Shown here: positions 1 to 8,056 of the stretch, one piece after another
Layout of the letters: each line of letters begins with the position of its first letter
Position numbering within the stretch: position 1 is the stretch's first letter
NCBI GenBank assembly: GCA_028713975.1
Contig: JAQTNE010000011.1
Span: 48,513-112,512, forward strand
Length of the DNA stretch: 64,000 nt
Direction of reading: 5' to 3'
Source of the DNA: Sulfuricella sp.
GTDB taxonomy: Bacteria > Pseudomonadota > Gammaproteobacteria > Burkholderiales > Sulfuricellaceae
The notes under the pieces: generated by a model
Database searches by the model: none
What the model saw: the letters and a program-made list of their open reading frames with translations, nothing else
What the model was told of the DNA's origin: nothing
Translations under genes and position numbers: made by a program

Positions 1-403
1 AGTTGTCTTCCTCGCAGGGGGAGACGCGGTTGCCGCACAGAGCGCCCACTTTTTCTACCAACTGGTCGAGGTCGAAGGGTTTGGTGATGTAGTCTGCGGC
101 CCCCAGCTTGAGCAGCGCCACGGCACGGTCGATCGAGCCGTGGCCGGTGATGAAGAGAAACGGCGGCAGGCTGATGCCCCGTTCCAGCAGGCGGATGAAC
201 ACTTCCTCGCCGCTGCCGTCGGGCAGGCGGATGTCGCTTACCACCGCCGCATAATCCTTGCTCCCGACAGCGGCCAGGGCCGACTGGGCGGTACGGTGCC
301 AGTCCGCCGCGTAGCCTTCCAGCTCGAACCGGTCGAAAAGGGATTCGCCCATGATTTCGTCGTCCTCGATCAGGCACAGGGAGGGTTTTGTCGGGTTGCT
401 CAT
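1..403 (-). CDS. NtrC-type response regulator, receiver domain only (truncated by window edge)
   Basis: This is the N-terminal 134 residues of a response regulator; the rest lies beyond the left edge. It starts with ATG at 403 and overlaps the end of the kinase gene by the ATGA pattern. The receiver has an acidic pair after LCLIEDDE, a phospho-acceptor Asp in SDIRLPDGSGEE, the Thr/Ser switch in FITGHGS and the Lys in YITKPF. The GHGSIDRAVALLKLGAADY stretch is typical of NtrC-class receivers, so a sigma-54 AAA+ domain and an HTH are expected downstream (inferred, not visible). That expectation fits the sigma-54 promoter and paired dyads in front of the divergent molybdoenzyme operon. The position matches ArxR/ArrR of XSR systems; TtrR, by contrast, is a LuxR/NarL-type regulator. 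Confidence 0.85.
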   Translation of the reverse strand, partial: MSNPTKPSLCLIEDDEIMGESLFDRFELEGYAADWHRTAQSALAAVGSKDYAAVVSDIRLPDGSGEEVFIRLLERGISLPPFLFITGHGSIDRAVALLKLGAADYITKPFDLDQLVEKVGALCGNRVSPCEEDN

Positions 404-1848
404 GATTCTTCCTGCAAGGGTAAGGTGACGGCGAAATGGGTTTCGCCGGGTTCGCTTTCCACCACGATGCCGCCGTTCAACTGGCGCGCGATCTGGTAGG
501 TGACCCACAGGCCCAGGCCGTGGCCGTTACGACTGAGGCGTGAAAATGGTTCAAACAGGTAGGGCATGTCTTCGTCTGCAATGTGGCCGCCATCGTTTTT
601 TACCGCCAGGGTGAAACTGCGGCTGTCGCGGTAAACCCGGCACTCGACCCGCACGTTTGCGGCGCGGATGGCGTTGAGCAGCAGATTGAGAAGTATCTGG
701 CGCACCAGAGTGGAGGGCAGGGGCAGGTCTGCGGTTATGTCGTTTTCCCAAACCAGCTCAACGCCTTTCCCGGCGGCTTCCGCAGCCACCAGGGTGCGCG
801 TGTCCTCGATGTCGCGGCGCGACAGGGAGTGGCTTTCCACCTTGGCTTCCACCAGCAGGGCGGCGACGGTGTCCTTGATCTGGGTGAGGCCGCGTTCCAG
901 CAGCGACAGGGTTTTCAGGGCGCGGGGATCGTCCGAGCCATGCCGCTTGTAGGTACTGATGGTGTTGAGCATCCCGCCCAGGGGATTGTTGATCTCGTGG
1001 GCGATCCCGGCGGATAGGCGGCCTACCGCCGCCAGCCGCTCGGTAACCATCATTTCCTGCTCCAGCCGTTCCTTGTCCCTGAGTTCTTTCAACATGCGCT
1101 TGAAGGAGGCACCGGCGCGACCGATCTCGTCATGCGATTCGAACAGGTCGCAGTGAAGGTTTTCCGGCACGCTGGGCCCGATCTGATCCATGCAGGCGGC
1201 CAGCCGCACCAGCGGCCCGGCCATGCGGTTACCCCAGTACCAGGCGATGGGCAACAGCACCGCCAGCGCCAGCAGGGTCATCAGGGCGGCGCGTTGGGCA
1301 ATGCCGACAAAGCGGGGCATGAACAGACTCTTGGAATAACCCATGACCAGGGTGCCCAGGCGCGCCCCTTCTGATGTGACCGGAATGGCAACAAACAGCC
1401 TGCCCGAATTTGGGGGGTCGATGACGGTCGGCTTGGCGTCGTTTTGCGCTGCCGCCATTTCGCTGATCGCGGCATATTCGGGATCAAGCCGTCCCGGATC
1501 GGCCAGCATGGGGTACTGGGCCGGCCGGGTGGACACATAAATCTGGCCCTTGGTGTCCAGTACCAGGATGGTTTCCGCAATCTGGGCCTGATCCCGGTTG
1601 CTGCCCTGGAAGGGCGAATTGATGATCTCGAAGGCGCGCCAGACGTCATCGTGGGTCATGGGGCCGACCAGGGTGTTGGCCAACACCCGCCCCATACTTT
1701 CGGCGTGGTGCAGCAGGTCGTTTCTGGTTTCGTCATACACCCGGAACAGGATGGAAGCCGTCACCAGCAATGCGGTGGCGCTGGCGAGCAGGAGCACCCG
1801 CAAGGGGATCTTGTAGCGCAGGCTGAGGTCGCGCACGAAATGCTTCAT
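400..1848 (-). CDS. Membrane-bound sensor histidine kinase (XSR-type, ArxS/ArrS-like)
   Basis: This 482-residue sensor kinase has a first membrane segment at about residues 15-36, a periplasmic domain of roughly 150 residues, a second membrane segment around 185-205 and a HAMP-like linker. The dimerisation helix carries the phospho-acceptor His in GIAHEINNPLGG (about residue 285), followed by a HATPase domain with LLLNAIRAA (N box) and NGHGLGLW (G box). The gene lies between the response regulator (4-base overlap) and the periplasmic binding protein (4-base overlap), so the three are translationally coupled. Known XSR and TtrS systems use a PhnD-like protein to deliver the ligand signal to such a kinase. 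The ligand here is unknown; arsenite/arsenate or an oxidised sulfur compound are the reasonable candidates. Confidence 0.88.
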   Translation of the reverse strand: MKHFVRDLSLRYKIPLRVLLLASATALLVTASILFRVYDETRNDLLHHAESMGRVLANTLVGPMTHDDVWRAFEIINSPFQGSNRDQAQIAETILVLDTKGQIYVSTRPAQYPMLADPGRLDPEYAAISEMAAAQNDAKPTVIDPPNSGRLFVAIPVTSEGARLGTLVMGYSKSLFMPRFVGIAQRAALMTLLALAVLLPIAWYWGNRMAGPLVRLAACMDQIGPSVPENLHCDLFESHDEIGRAGASFKRMLKELRDKERLEQEMMVTERLAAVGRLSAGIAHEINNPLGGMLNTISTYKRHGSDDPRALKTLSLLERGLTQIKDTVAALLVEAKVESHSLSRRDIEDTRTLVAAEAAGKGVELVWENDITADLPLPSTLVRQILLNLLLNAIRAANVRVECRVYRDSRSFTLAVKNDGGHIADEDMPYLFEPFSRLSRNGHGLGLWVTYQIARQLNGGIVVESEPGETHFAVTLPLQEES

Positions 1849-2705
1849 GGCTGGCTCGCCACTTTCTCCGCCATGCGCGCGATGTCGTCATAAAGCTTGC
1901 GCTCGCCCGGCGTAAAACCGTTCAGATTGAGCTGGGCCAGCAATCGTTGCCCTTCCGGATCAGTGCGCATGGCGATCAGTACCTGCCGCAGAGCCGCAAA
2001 ATCAGCCTCGGCGAGGGAAGCACGGGCGGCAATGGGCGGAAAGCCGAACTCGGGAGACTGTTCCACCACCCGTGTTTTTGCCGTGAGTTCGGGATGGGAA
2101 CGGCGCAGGGTTTCCCACACATAACCGTCCACCGCACCGCCCTGGGCAAGTTCCACGGCGACGGCCTCCACCACCTTGTGATGCGCCCAGGTAAAGAAGG
2201 TGCGGGCAAAGAACACATCCGATCGTTCCTTGATCTGTGCCAGGGCATACTGGGTGTAGAGATAGCCGGAATTGGAATCCGGATCGGAGTAGGCAAACAC
2301 CTCGCCGCGCAGGTCGAGCAGTGACTTGGTCTGGGCATCGTCGGCAGGAACAATGAGATAGGAGCGATACAGGGGCTTGCCCTGGAACAGCGGCACGGCC
2401 AGAAGCCTGAGGCGCCGTTCGTGGTGCACGAAGGGGAAACCGCACAGCCAGGCGGCGTCAAGCTTGTTTTGGTCCAGCAGTTCCATGATTTCGCGATAGC
2501 TGCCACGTTGCACGAAAACCACCGGGCGTTGCAACCGTGCCGCCAGATAAGCGCGCCACGCCTCCAGAAAAAGAGACTGGTTGTCGAGAAACACGGGGGT
2601 AAGCCCGATGCGCAGCATGGCCCGTCCGGCAGGCGCTGCGGCAGCGAATATCTTGGGTGCCAGCCCGCACAGGGCCAGTGTTGCGCAAAAACGCCTCCTC
2701 GACAC
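1845..2705 (-). CDS. PhnD-like periplasmic substrate-binding protein (ArxX/ArrX-like sensor component)
   Basis: This 286-residue protein belongs to the phosphate/phosphite/phosphonate ABC-transporter binding-protein superfamily. The GTG start at 2705 is chosen because GGGGGTG lies about 6 bases upstream and the next residues give a twin-arginine-like SRRRFCATLALCG export signal with a cleavage-like AAAA segment. Family features include LRIGLTPVFLD near the mature start, GSYREIMELLDQNKLDAAW and the hinge region around YSDPDSNSGYL. There is no ABC permease or ATPase nearby; the partner is the histidine kinase, so it is probably a ligand-sensing module rather than a transporter component. The arrangement is the same as ArxX-S-R and is equivalent to the fused PhnD domain of TtrS. 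Ligand identity is not readable from sequence. Confidence 0.85.
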   Translation of the reverse strand: MSRRRFCATLALCGLAPKIFAAAAPAGRAMLRIGLTPVFLDNQSLFLEAWRAYLAARLQRPVVFVQRGSYREIMELLDQNKLDAAWLCGFPFVHHERRLRLLAVPLFQGKPLYRSYLIVPADDAQTKSLLDLRGEVFAYSDPDSNSGYLYTQYALAQIKERSDVFFARTFFTWAHHKVVEAVAVELAQGGAVDGYVWETLRRSHPELTAKTRVVEQSPEFGFPPIAARASLAEADFAALRQVLIAMRTDPEGQRLLAQLNLNGFTPGERKLYDDIARMAEKVASQP

Positions 2706-2746
2706 GTTTCACCCCCCAAGTAAATCTGGTTTATACCACGCGATGT

Positions 2747-2793
2747 TTACCGAATGGTAACACTGTGATTTTGTGTTTGTAACCATAAGGTAA
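2747..2793. promoter_or_regulatory. Two tandem dyads, candidate upstream activator sites for the NtrC-type regulator
   Basis: Two 14-bp dyads of the form TTACC-N4-GGTAA stand at 2747-2760 (perfect: TTACCGAATGGTAA) and 2780-2793 (one mismatch: TAACCATAAGGTAA). Their centres are 33 bp apart, about three helical turns, placing them on one face of the DNA. They lie 54-100 bp upstream of the sigma-54 core at 2847, the usual place for NtrC-family activator sites. A further short palindrome, TGGTTTATACCA, lies at 2727-2738. Assignment to the adjacent regulator is inferred. Confidence 0.7.
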
Positions 2794-2846
2794 TGCTATT
2801 TTATTTGATGCGCGACAATATCATTAATAAACAGCGTATTGAATAT

Positions 2847-2862
2847 TGGCATGAATGGTGCA
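2847..2862 (+). promoter_or_regulatory. Candidate sigma-54 (-24/-12) promoter of the molybdoenzyme operon
   Basis: TGGCATGAATGGTGCA matches the sigma-54 consensus TGGCACG-N4-TTGCA at 14 of 16 positions if the N4 positions are counted as matches. The invariant GG (2848-2849) and GC (2860-2861) have the correct spacing. Transcription would start near 2873, leaving a leader of about 90 bases before the ferredoxin gene. The neighbouring NtrC-class regulator and upstream dyads support the call. Confidence 0.72.
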
Positions 2863-2963
2863 TATGGTTAAGCGACCAGGATGACAAGGGTTATGGTTGC
2901 CCGCCAGGGGTAGGTGAGGCATCAAGGCGGGTCGGGTTATCAATCAGGAGGAGAGCAACAACC

Positions 2964-3671
2964 ATGAGCGAACTGCGAACTTCATCAATCGAAACAAGAG
3001 GAAAACCAGGCCTGAAGCGGTACGCCATGGTGATTGACCTGCGCCGCTGCATCGGCTGTGATGCCTGCATGGTCGCCTGCAAGGCTGAATTCGATGTCCC
3101 ACTCGGGGTTTTCAGGACCTGGGTGCCATACAAGGTGGTGGGCGTCTATCCCGTTGTGAGAAAACATTTCATGCCGCGCCTGTGCAACCACTGCGATGAT
3201 CCGCCCTGTGTGCGTTCCTGTCCGGTGGGAGCCACCTACAAGGTGGAGGACGGCGGCTTTGTGCTCCAGCACTATGACCGTTGTATCGGCTGCAAGGCCT
3301 GCATGGCGTCCTGTCCCTACAACGCTCGTTTCATGTTGCCCAAGAGCCGCACCTACACCGACATCACCAGCGTGGTGGACAAATGCACCTTCTGTCACCA
3401 TCGAGTAACGCAGGGGTTGGCACCCGCCTGCGTGCAGACCTGCATCGGCCGGGCGCGCATTTTCGGCGATATCAACGACCCCAACAGCGAAGTGTCGAAA
3501 CTGGTGTCCAGCCTGCCGACCCAGGTGCTGCGCCCCGAGGAAGGCACCAAGCCGCACGTATTTTACATCGGCCTGGACCGCAATAATTCCGAGTTTGGCC
3601 GCGCGGTTTACAACCCGCTCGACGTGCTGGAACAGGATCGTCAGGCGTTCAACAAAAACCACCAGGGATAG
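2964..3671 (+). CDS. Four-cluster [4Fe-4S] electron-transfer subunit of molybdoenzyme (PsrB/TtrB/ArxB-like)
   Basis: This 235-residue protein is the electron-transfer subunit linking the catalytic molybdenum subunit to the membrane subunit. The start at 2964 is set by a strong AGGAGG ten bases upstream; an in-frame longer reading to 2793 lacks a ribosome site and would cross the sigma-54 promoter. Sixteen cysteines form four cluster motifs: CIGCDACMVAC, CNHCDDPPCVRSC, CIGCKACMASC and CTFC paired with CVQTC. This is the pattern of DmsB/PsrB/TtrB/ArxB. No signal peptide is visible, as expected if it is carried across the membrane with the Tat-exported catalytic subunit. The gene order (Fe-S, NrfD, catalytic) is that of ttrBCA; arx operons usually place the catalytic gene earlier. 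Confidence 0.92.
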   Translation: MSELRTSSIETRGKPGLKRYAMVIDLRRCIGCDACMVACKAEFDVPLGVFRTWVPYKVVGVYPVVRKHFMPRLCNHCDDPPCVRSCPVGATYKVEDGGFVLQHYDRCIGCKACMASCPYNARFMLPKSRTYTDITSVVDKCTFCHHRVTQGLAPACVQTCIGRARIFGDINDPNSEVSKLVSSLPTQVLRPEEGTKPHVFYIGLDRNNSEFGRAVYNPLDVLEQDRQAFNKNHQG

Positions 3672-3680
3672 GAGTAAATC

Positions 3681-4538
3681 ATGGGTGACTTCAATATTTT
3701 TCATCACATGCCGTGGTCGAGCACGTACTCGATCTATTTCTTCACCATCGGCATTTCCGCAGCGCTGTTTTTCTTTTCCGCTCTGTCCTGGTTCTGGGAG
3801 GAATTCAGGTCTTTGCGCCACAGCGCTTTCTACGTCTCCTTCGTGCTGCTGGCGATCAGCGGCGCGCTGCTGATCGGCGACCTGTCGCAGCCGCTGCGCT
3901 TCCTCAACATCATGAACCCGGCCTATCTCAATTTCACCTCGCCGCTGGCCTGGGGTGGGCTGAACCTGATGTCGTTCGGCGCGGTATCGGTGGCTTATTT
4001 TTTCATGATGCGCAAGAACGATGAGGCGATAAGCCGCAAGCTGGCGGTGGTGGGGTCGCTGCTGGCCTTGGGCCTGCCGATTTACACCGGATTCGACCTC
4101 ACGGTGCACCAGAATCGTCCAGTGTGGAACACGCCGCTGATGCCGGTGTTGTTCGTCGCCTTGTCCCTGGTGTCCGGCGCGGCGGTGGCCTCCTTCCTGG
4201 CTGGCGGCACGGAGAAGCTGCAAGTCATGCTGCGCCGTTTCATGTTGTGGACGGCGGGTGCGGTGGGCGCGATGCTGGTGTCCCTGCTCGGCACCACCGC
4301 TTACGGCGGAGTGGGACCGGAACTCACCTTTATGTTCATGACCAGCGGCACACTCGGCACGATCTTCATCGGCATCGGCATCCTGCTCGGTACGGCGGCG
4401 CCGATTGCGCTGCTGCTCGCGCCTTTTGGAAAACAGCAGCAGGGCATGATGATCGCCGCAGCGCTGCTATTGGTAGGCGGAATGGCATTGCGCTACTCGA
4501 TTCTGGTCGGCGGCCAGATCGTGCAGATTTATTTCTAA
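3681..4538 (+). CDS. NrfD/PsrC-family integral membrane quinone-interacting subunit
   Basis: This 285-residue protein has about eight hydrophobic helices and anchors the complex, exchanging electrons with the quinone pool. It begins 9 bases after the ferredoxin gene with a GGAG ribosome site. The NrfD signature LLIGDLSQPLRFLN is present near residues 67-80 after two helices, followed by the typical SPLAWGG loop. PsrC, TtrC, ArxC and SoeC all belong to this family and have 8-9 helices, so the family alone does not give the substrate or the direction of electron flow. No haem-binding pair is evident. The next gene follows after 19 bases. Confidence 0.92.
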   Translation: MGDFNIFHHMPWSSTYSIYFFTIGISAALFFFSALSWFWEEFRSLRHSAFYVSFVLLAISGALLIGDLSQPLRFLNIMNPAYLNFTSPLAWGGLNLMSFGAVSVAYFFMMRKNDEAISRKLAVVGSLLALGLPIYTGFDLTVHQNRPVWNTPLMPVLFVALSLVSGAAVASFLAGGTEKLQVMLRRFMLWTAGAVGAMLVSLLGTTAYGGVGPELTFMFMTSGTLGTIFIGIGILLGTAAPIALLLAPFGKQQQGMMIAAALLLVGGMALRYSILVGGQIVQIYF

Positions 4539-4557
4539 AGATCAGGGAGACTAGATC

Positions 4558-7197
4558 ATGTTGAATTTTAAAATTTCTCGCCGCGCCTTCCTCCAGGCCA
4601 GTGCCGCGACCACAGCCGCTGCAGCGGCTTCGCCCAAGCTGCTCAAGGCGATGGAAGTCGAGCTGGGCGGCAAGGACTTTAATCCGAATAGCTACATCGA
4701 GCGCAAATCTATTCCTTTGACCTGCCATGTCTGTAACATCCAGGACGGCGCGATCGCCTTTGTGGAGAACGGCCGTATCGTCAAGCTCGAAGGCAACCCG
4801 GAACACGTGTCCACCCGCGGCAGATTGTGCGCCAAGGGCAATTCCGGCATGTGGTACACCTACAACCCGGATCGCATCATGTATCCGCTAAAACGAGTCG
4901 GCGCGCGCGGCGAAGGCAAGTGGAAGCGCATCACCTGGGATGAGGCACTGGCCGAAGTAGCGCAAAAACTGGATGCGGCACTCAAGGAAGACCCAAATAC
5001 AATTTCGTTTAAATATGGCCGCGACCGCACCGGTGGCGTCATCGGGCGCTTCATGAACACTTTGGGTTCTGGATCGCTCATCAATCACACCTCGGTGTGC
5101 GAATCGTCGAAGAAAATCGGCATGCAGGCCACCTGGGGTCCGGACATTGAAACGCCGGATTTTGCCAATGCCAAGTACATTCTCAACTTCGGTTCCAATA
5201 TCATGGAGGCGGCCTACTTCCATAACCCTTATGCCCAGCGCCTTGCCGACGGTATGGCGGATAACAAGGCCAAGCTGGTCACCTTTGACGTGCGCCTGTC
5301 CAACACCGCAGGCCGTTCCGACGAGTGGGTTCCGGTATTTCCCGGTACAGACGGCGCGGTTGCACTGGCACTCGGTCACGTGATTCTGCGTGACAACCTG
5401 CAGGATAGCGATTTCATCGAGACCTGGACCAATGTCACCGTTGACGAATTAAAAGACCACTACAAGCAGTTCACGCCTGAGTGGGCATCCAAGCTTTCCG
5501 GCGTGCCGACGGAAACCATCGAACGCATCGCGAAGGAATTTGCTACGGCCAAACCGGCGACGACATACACCTACCGCGGTCCGGCCAAGCACCTGTACGG
5601 TTCCTATAACGAGAAGTCGTGCATGATGTTGTCCATCATGACCGGCAATATCGAAGTACGTGGCGGCTACTGCCTGCCGCGCGGCATGGGTTGGCCACAA
5701 CCGCAACCGGCACCGCCCAAAGCGCCCAAGCCTTCCTATACGGCCGCACATCCAGATTATCCGCTGGCCGAACATGGTGTTGCTCACGTACTTCCTTTTC
5801 ATATTGCAGAAGGCAGGCAGAAGGTCAATATTCATTTCACCTACATGGATAACCCGGTTTATACCAATCCGGGGTCTGATGCGGTGTGGGGCAAGCTGTA
5901 CCGTGACGAGAAACTGATACCCTACTTTGTCTCGTGGAGCACGGTCATGGGCGAGGAAACGGCGTTGGCAGATCTTATTCTGCCGGATTGCATGTACCTG
6001 GAACGCTGGGAGCCGGAATCCATGCCAAACTCGTTGTGGCCATGGCTGGGGATCCGCCAACCGGTGATCAAGCCCTTGGGCGAAACCCGTGAAACCCGCA
6101 TCATTGCGCGCGACATCATCCGTAAGCTGGACCCGGACGGAAAGCGTGGCATGAAGAAATACTGGAATTTCAAGGATGGCGAGGACTACATGCGCCAGCA
6201 CTTCGACAATATTCCGGGGCTCAAGGAAGCGGGTGGCCTGGACTTCCTCAAGAAGCATGGTGTCTGGCCGATCTACGGTAAGCTCAATCCCGAAACCGGC
6301 AAGATTTCGGACAAAACCGGCCGTGAAATTGTCGCCGAGTTTGGCCTGCACAAGAAGGAATTGTCGGCGTCCGATATGGCCGGCGCCGTGGCGGATAAAA
6401 GCGGCACCATCATGAAAAACGGCAAGGCCATCGGTGTCCAGCGCAAGGGCAAGAACTATGCTGGCTTCCCGACCGGCAATCGCCTGATCAATGTTCGTGT
6501 GGACGAATGGGCGGAGCATGGCTTCAACCCGATGCCGACCTTCAAGCGCATTCCCTGGCATGAGACCATGAAGGACGACGAGATGATCCTCTCGACCTAC
6601 AAGTACAACGTTCACGTGCAGTCGCGTACCGCTTCGGTGAAGTGGCTGGCGGAAATTGTGCACAGCAATCCGGCATGGATGAACGCCGAAACGGCTGCCA
6701 AGATCGGCGTGAAAACTGGCGATCTGGTGCGGGTGGAAAGCAAGGTAGGCCACCTGGTTACCAAGGCTTATGTGAACGAAGCCATTCATCCCAAGGTAAT
6801 CGCGATTTCCACCGGTGTCGGTCACTGGGGTTATGGGCGGCTGGCGCAACTCAAGCTCAAGACCGAGAAGGGCGGTGCCTGGGGGGCACAGGATGATCCC
6901 GATCTGAACAACGTGTGGTGGGAGGACAAGGGGGTGCATCCCAACCAGATCATCCCGGTGGTGGTTGATCCCATCGGCGGTTCCCAGGGATGGTACGACA
7001 CTATCGTCAAGGTGACCAAGGCCGGGCCGAATGACAAGTATGGCGATGTCCAGGCCTCGTGGGAGAAACACGTGGAAGCCTACAAGGAAACCGTGCGTTA
7101 CGCCTACAACGGCGACCTGCACCGCAAGATGCACCCGGAAATGGCCGCTTGGACCGGGCCGGAGAGCGTCAAGCACAAGGAAGGCGGAGGCCATTGA
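4558..7197 (+). CDS. Tat-exported bis-MGD molybdopterin oxidoreductase, catalytic subunit (Psr/Ttr/Arx-like), Asp-substituted FS0 motif
   Basis: This 879-residue catalytic subunit of the DMSO reductase superfamily is exported folded: the N-terminus is SRRAFLQASA (Tat motif, Arg8-Arg9) followed by an alanine-rich segment. The FS0 cluster motif is unusual. Cys56, Cys59 and Cys91 are present, but the third position is Asp63 (CHVCNIQDG). A likely molybdenum ligand is Cys181 in HTSVCESSKK. Cofactor-domain segments such as GTDGAVALALGHVIL and a C-terminal dinucleotide-binding domain starting about residue 685 (YNVHVQSRT) are present. Around residues 374-379 it reads RGMGWP; ArxA proteins are reported to carry a GRGWG-type motif, so this is at best a near match, and I could not align it. 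Length fits Psr/Arx better than TtrA (about 1,000 residues). Candidates are arsenite oxidation, arsenate reduction, or polysulfide/thiosulfate/tetrathionate chemistry. Confidence 0.88.
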   Translation: MLNFKISRRAFLQASAATTAAAAASPKLLKAMEVELGGKDFNPNSYIERKSIPLTCHVCNIQDGAIAFVENGRIVKLEGNPEHVSTRGRLCAKGNSGMWYTYNPDRIMYPLKRVGARGEGKWKRITWDEALAEVAQKLDAALKEDPNTISFKYGRDRTGGVIGRFMNTLGSGSLINHTSVCESSKKIGMQATWGPDIETPDFANAKYILNFGSNIMEAAYFHNPYAQRLADGMADNKAKLVTFDVRLSNTAGRSDEWVPVFPGTDGAVALALGHVILRDNLQDSDFIETWTNVTVDELKDHYKQFTPEWASKLSGVPTETIERIAKEFATAKPATTYTYRGPAKHLYGSYNEKSCMMLSIMTGNIEVRGGYCLPRGMGWPQPQPAPPKAPKPSYTAAHPDYPLAEHGVAHVLPFHIAEGRQKVNIHFTYMDNPVYTNPGSDAVWGKLYRDEKLIPYFVSWSTVMGEETALADLILPDCMYLERWEPESMPNSLWPWLGIRQPVIKPLGETRETRIIARDIIRKLDPDGKRGMKKYWNFKDGEDYMRQHFDNIPGLKEAGGLDFLKKHGVWPIYGKLNPETGKISDKTGREIVAEFGLHKKELSASDMAGAVADKSGTIMKNGKAIGVQRKGKNYAGFPTGNRLINVRVDEWAEHGFNPMPTFKRIPWHETMKDDEMILSTYKYNVHVQSRTASVKWLAEIVHSNPAWMNAETAAKIGVKTGDLVRVESKVGHLVTKAYVNEAIHPKVIAISTGVGHWGYGRLAQLKLKTEKGGAWGAQDDPDLNNVWWEDKGVHPNQIIPVVVDPIGGSQGWYDTIVKVTKAGPNDKYGDVQASWEKHVEAYKETVRYAYNGDLHRKMHPEMAAWTGPESVKHKEGGGH

Positions 7198-7222
7198 TTA
7201 ATCCCTGAGCAGGCGGAGTGCC

Positions 7223-7264
7223 CCCAGTCGTGAGGATATTCCCTTCTTCATGACTGGGTTTTTT
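7223..7264 (+). terminator. Intrinsic terminator between catalytic subunit and TorD gene
   Basis: An 11-base arm at 7223-7233 (CCCAGTCGTGA) pairs with 7248-7258 (TCATGACTGGG), one mismatch, followed by six T residues at 7259-7264. The torD ribosome site starts immediately after. It probably acts as partial termination, giving more structural subunits than maturation proteins. Confidence 0.8.
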
Positions 7265-7276
7265 GAGAGGATTACG

Positions 7277-8056
7277 ATGCAAAAACAGAATGCAGCACCA
7301 GCCGAAATTACGAAAGATTCCTCGTTTCCACAGGAATTGCGTGCCCGCGCCGGTTTTTATCAACTGCTGGCAGGTGCCTTCGTCGAAGAGCCGGGGCGCG
7401 ACTATCTGGCCGCGTTGCGCGTGCCGGAAGCGCTGGCTTCGCTGGCCGAGCTGGGCTTGCAGTTCGATGCCGACTTTACCGATGTCCCATTGAGCGAGCT
7501 CCAGGATGCTCTGGCTTGCGAATATGCCACGCTCTTTACCTGCCCCGGCGGCTGTCCGCCGATGGAATCAACGCGCCTCGCCGGGCGTTTCCAGCAGGAA
7601 TCGTATCATGAGGTGAAAGCCATCTACCGGTGCGCCGGATTCGAGCTGCAACAGGGCAGGTTCGCCGTGTTCGAGGACCAGCTCGGAATTGAGCTGTCCT
7701 TCGTGGCGGTACTGCTGGAACGTTGGGCCATGATGCTGGAAAGCGGCGACATGGCTGCTGCCGGCAAGCTGGAAAAGGAAATCAAGCGCTTCTGGGTACT
7801 CCACCTGGGGCGCTGGGTACGCGGCTACGCAACGCTGCTGGCGCGGGCGGCGGAACATTCCTTCTACCGTGAAATCGCTCGCCTGTTGCAGAGCTTTGCC
7901 GAGGAAGAGATGGCCCTGCTCGGGGTGCGGGTTGACGATGTGGACGGCGGGCGCGAGAAGGTGCCGAAAAGCGAGGTCTCGGTGCTTTTCAATCCCGATG
8001 AGTCCGTATGCGATGGCTGCGAGCGCGGCAAAGAGCCAAACAGGTCTTTTGCATGA
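7277..8056 (+). CDS. TorD/DmsD-family molybdoenzyme chaperone
   Basis: This 259-residue TorD-family protein is a cytoplasmic chaperone that holds the Tat-signal-bearing catalytic subunit while the molybdenum cofactor is inserted. The start at 7277 is preferred because GAGAGG sits 6 bases upstream; a longer in-frame start at 7250 lies inside the terminator stem. Visible family features are the all-helical composition, RAGFYQLLAGAF near the start, CEYATLFTCPGGCPP around residues 80-92, and ELSFVAVLLERWAMM in the central helix. A cysteine pair in VCDGCERG near the C-terminus is unusual and could bind metal. It is the functional equivalent of ArxD/TtrD-type chaperones. The next gene overlaps by ATGA. 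Confidence 0.88.
   Translation: MQKQNAAPAEITKDSSFPQELRARAGFYQLLAGAFVEEPGRDYLAALRVPEALASLAELGLQFDADFTDVPLSELQDALACEYATLFTCPGGCPPMESTRLAGRFQQESYHEVKAIYRCAGFELQQGRFAVFEDQLGIELSFVAVLLERWAMMLESGDMAAAGKLEKEIKRFWVLHLGRWVRGYATLLARAAEHSFYREIARLLQSFAEEEMALLGVRVDDVDGGREKVPKSEVSVLFNPDESVCDGCERGKEPNRSFA

Noticed and set aside
400..2705. Long open frames on the opposite strand of the XSR genes
   Set aside because: They are GC-rich shadow frames lacking any family motif, whereas the minus-strand proteins have complete domains.
2793..2963. Longer start of the Fe-S subunit (57 more residues)
   Set aside because: No ribosome site, it would cross the sigma-54 promoter and start site, and the strong AGGAGG precedes 2964.
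4558..7197. Firm naming as tetrathionate reductase (ttrA), sulfite dehydrogenase (soeA) or arsenite oxidase (arxA)
   Set aside because: The subunit is shorter than usual TtrA, the regulator is NtrC-type rather than TtrR-like, SoeABC loci have no XSR sensors, and the ArxA-type motif is only a near match that I cannot align.
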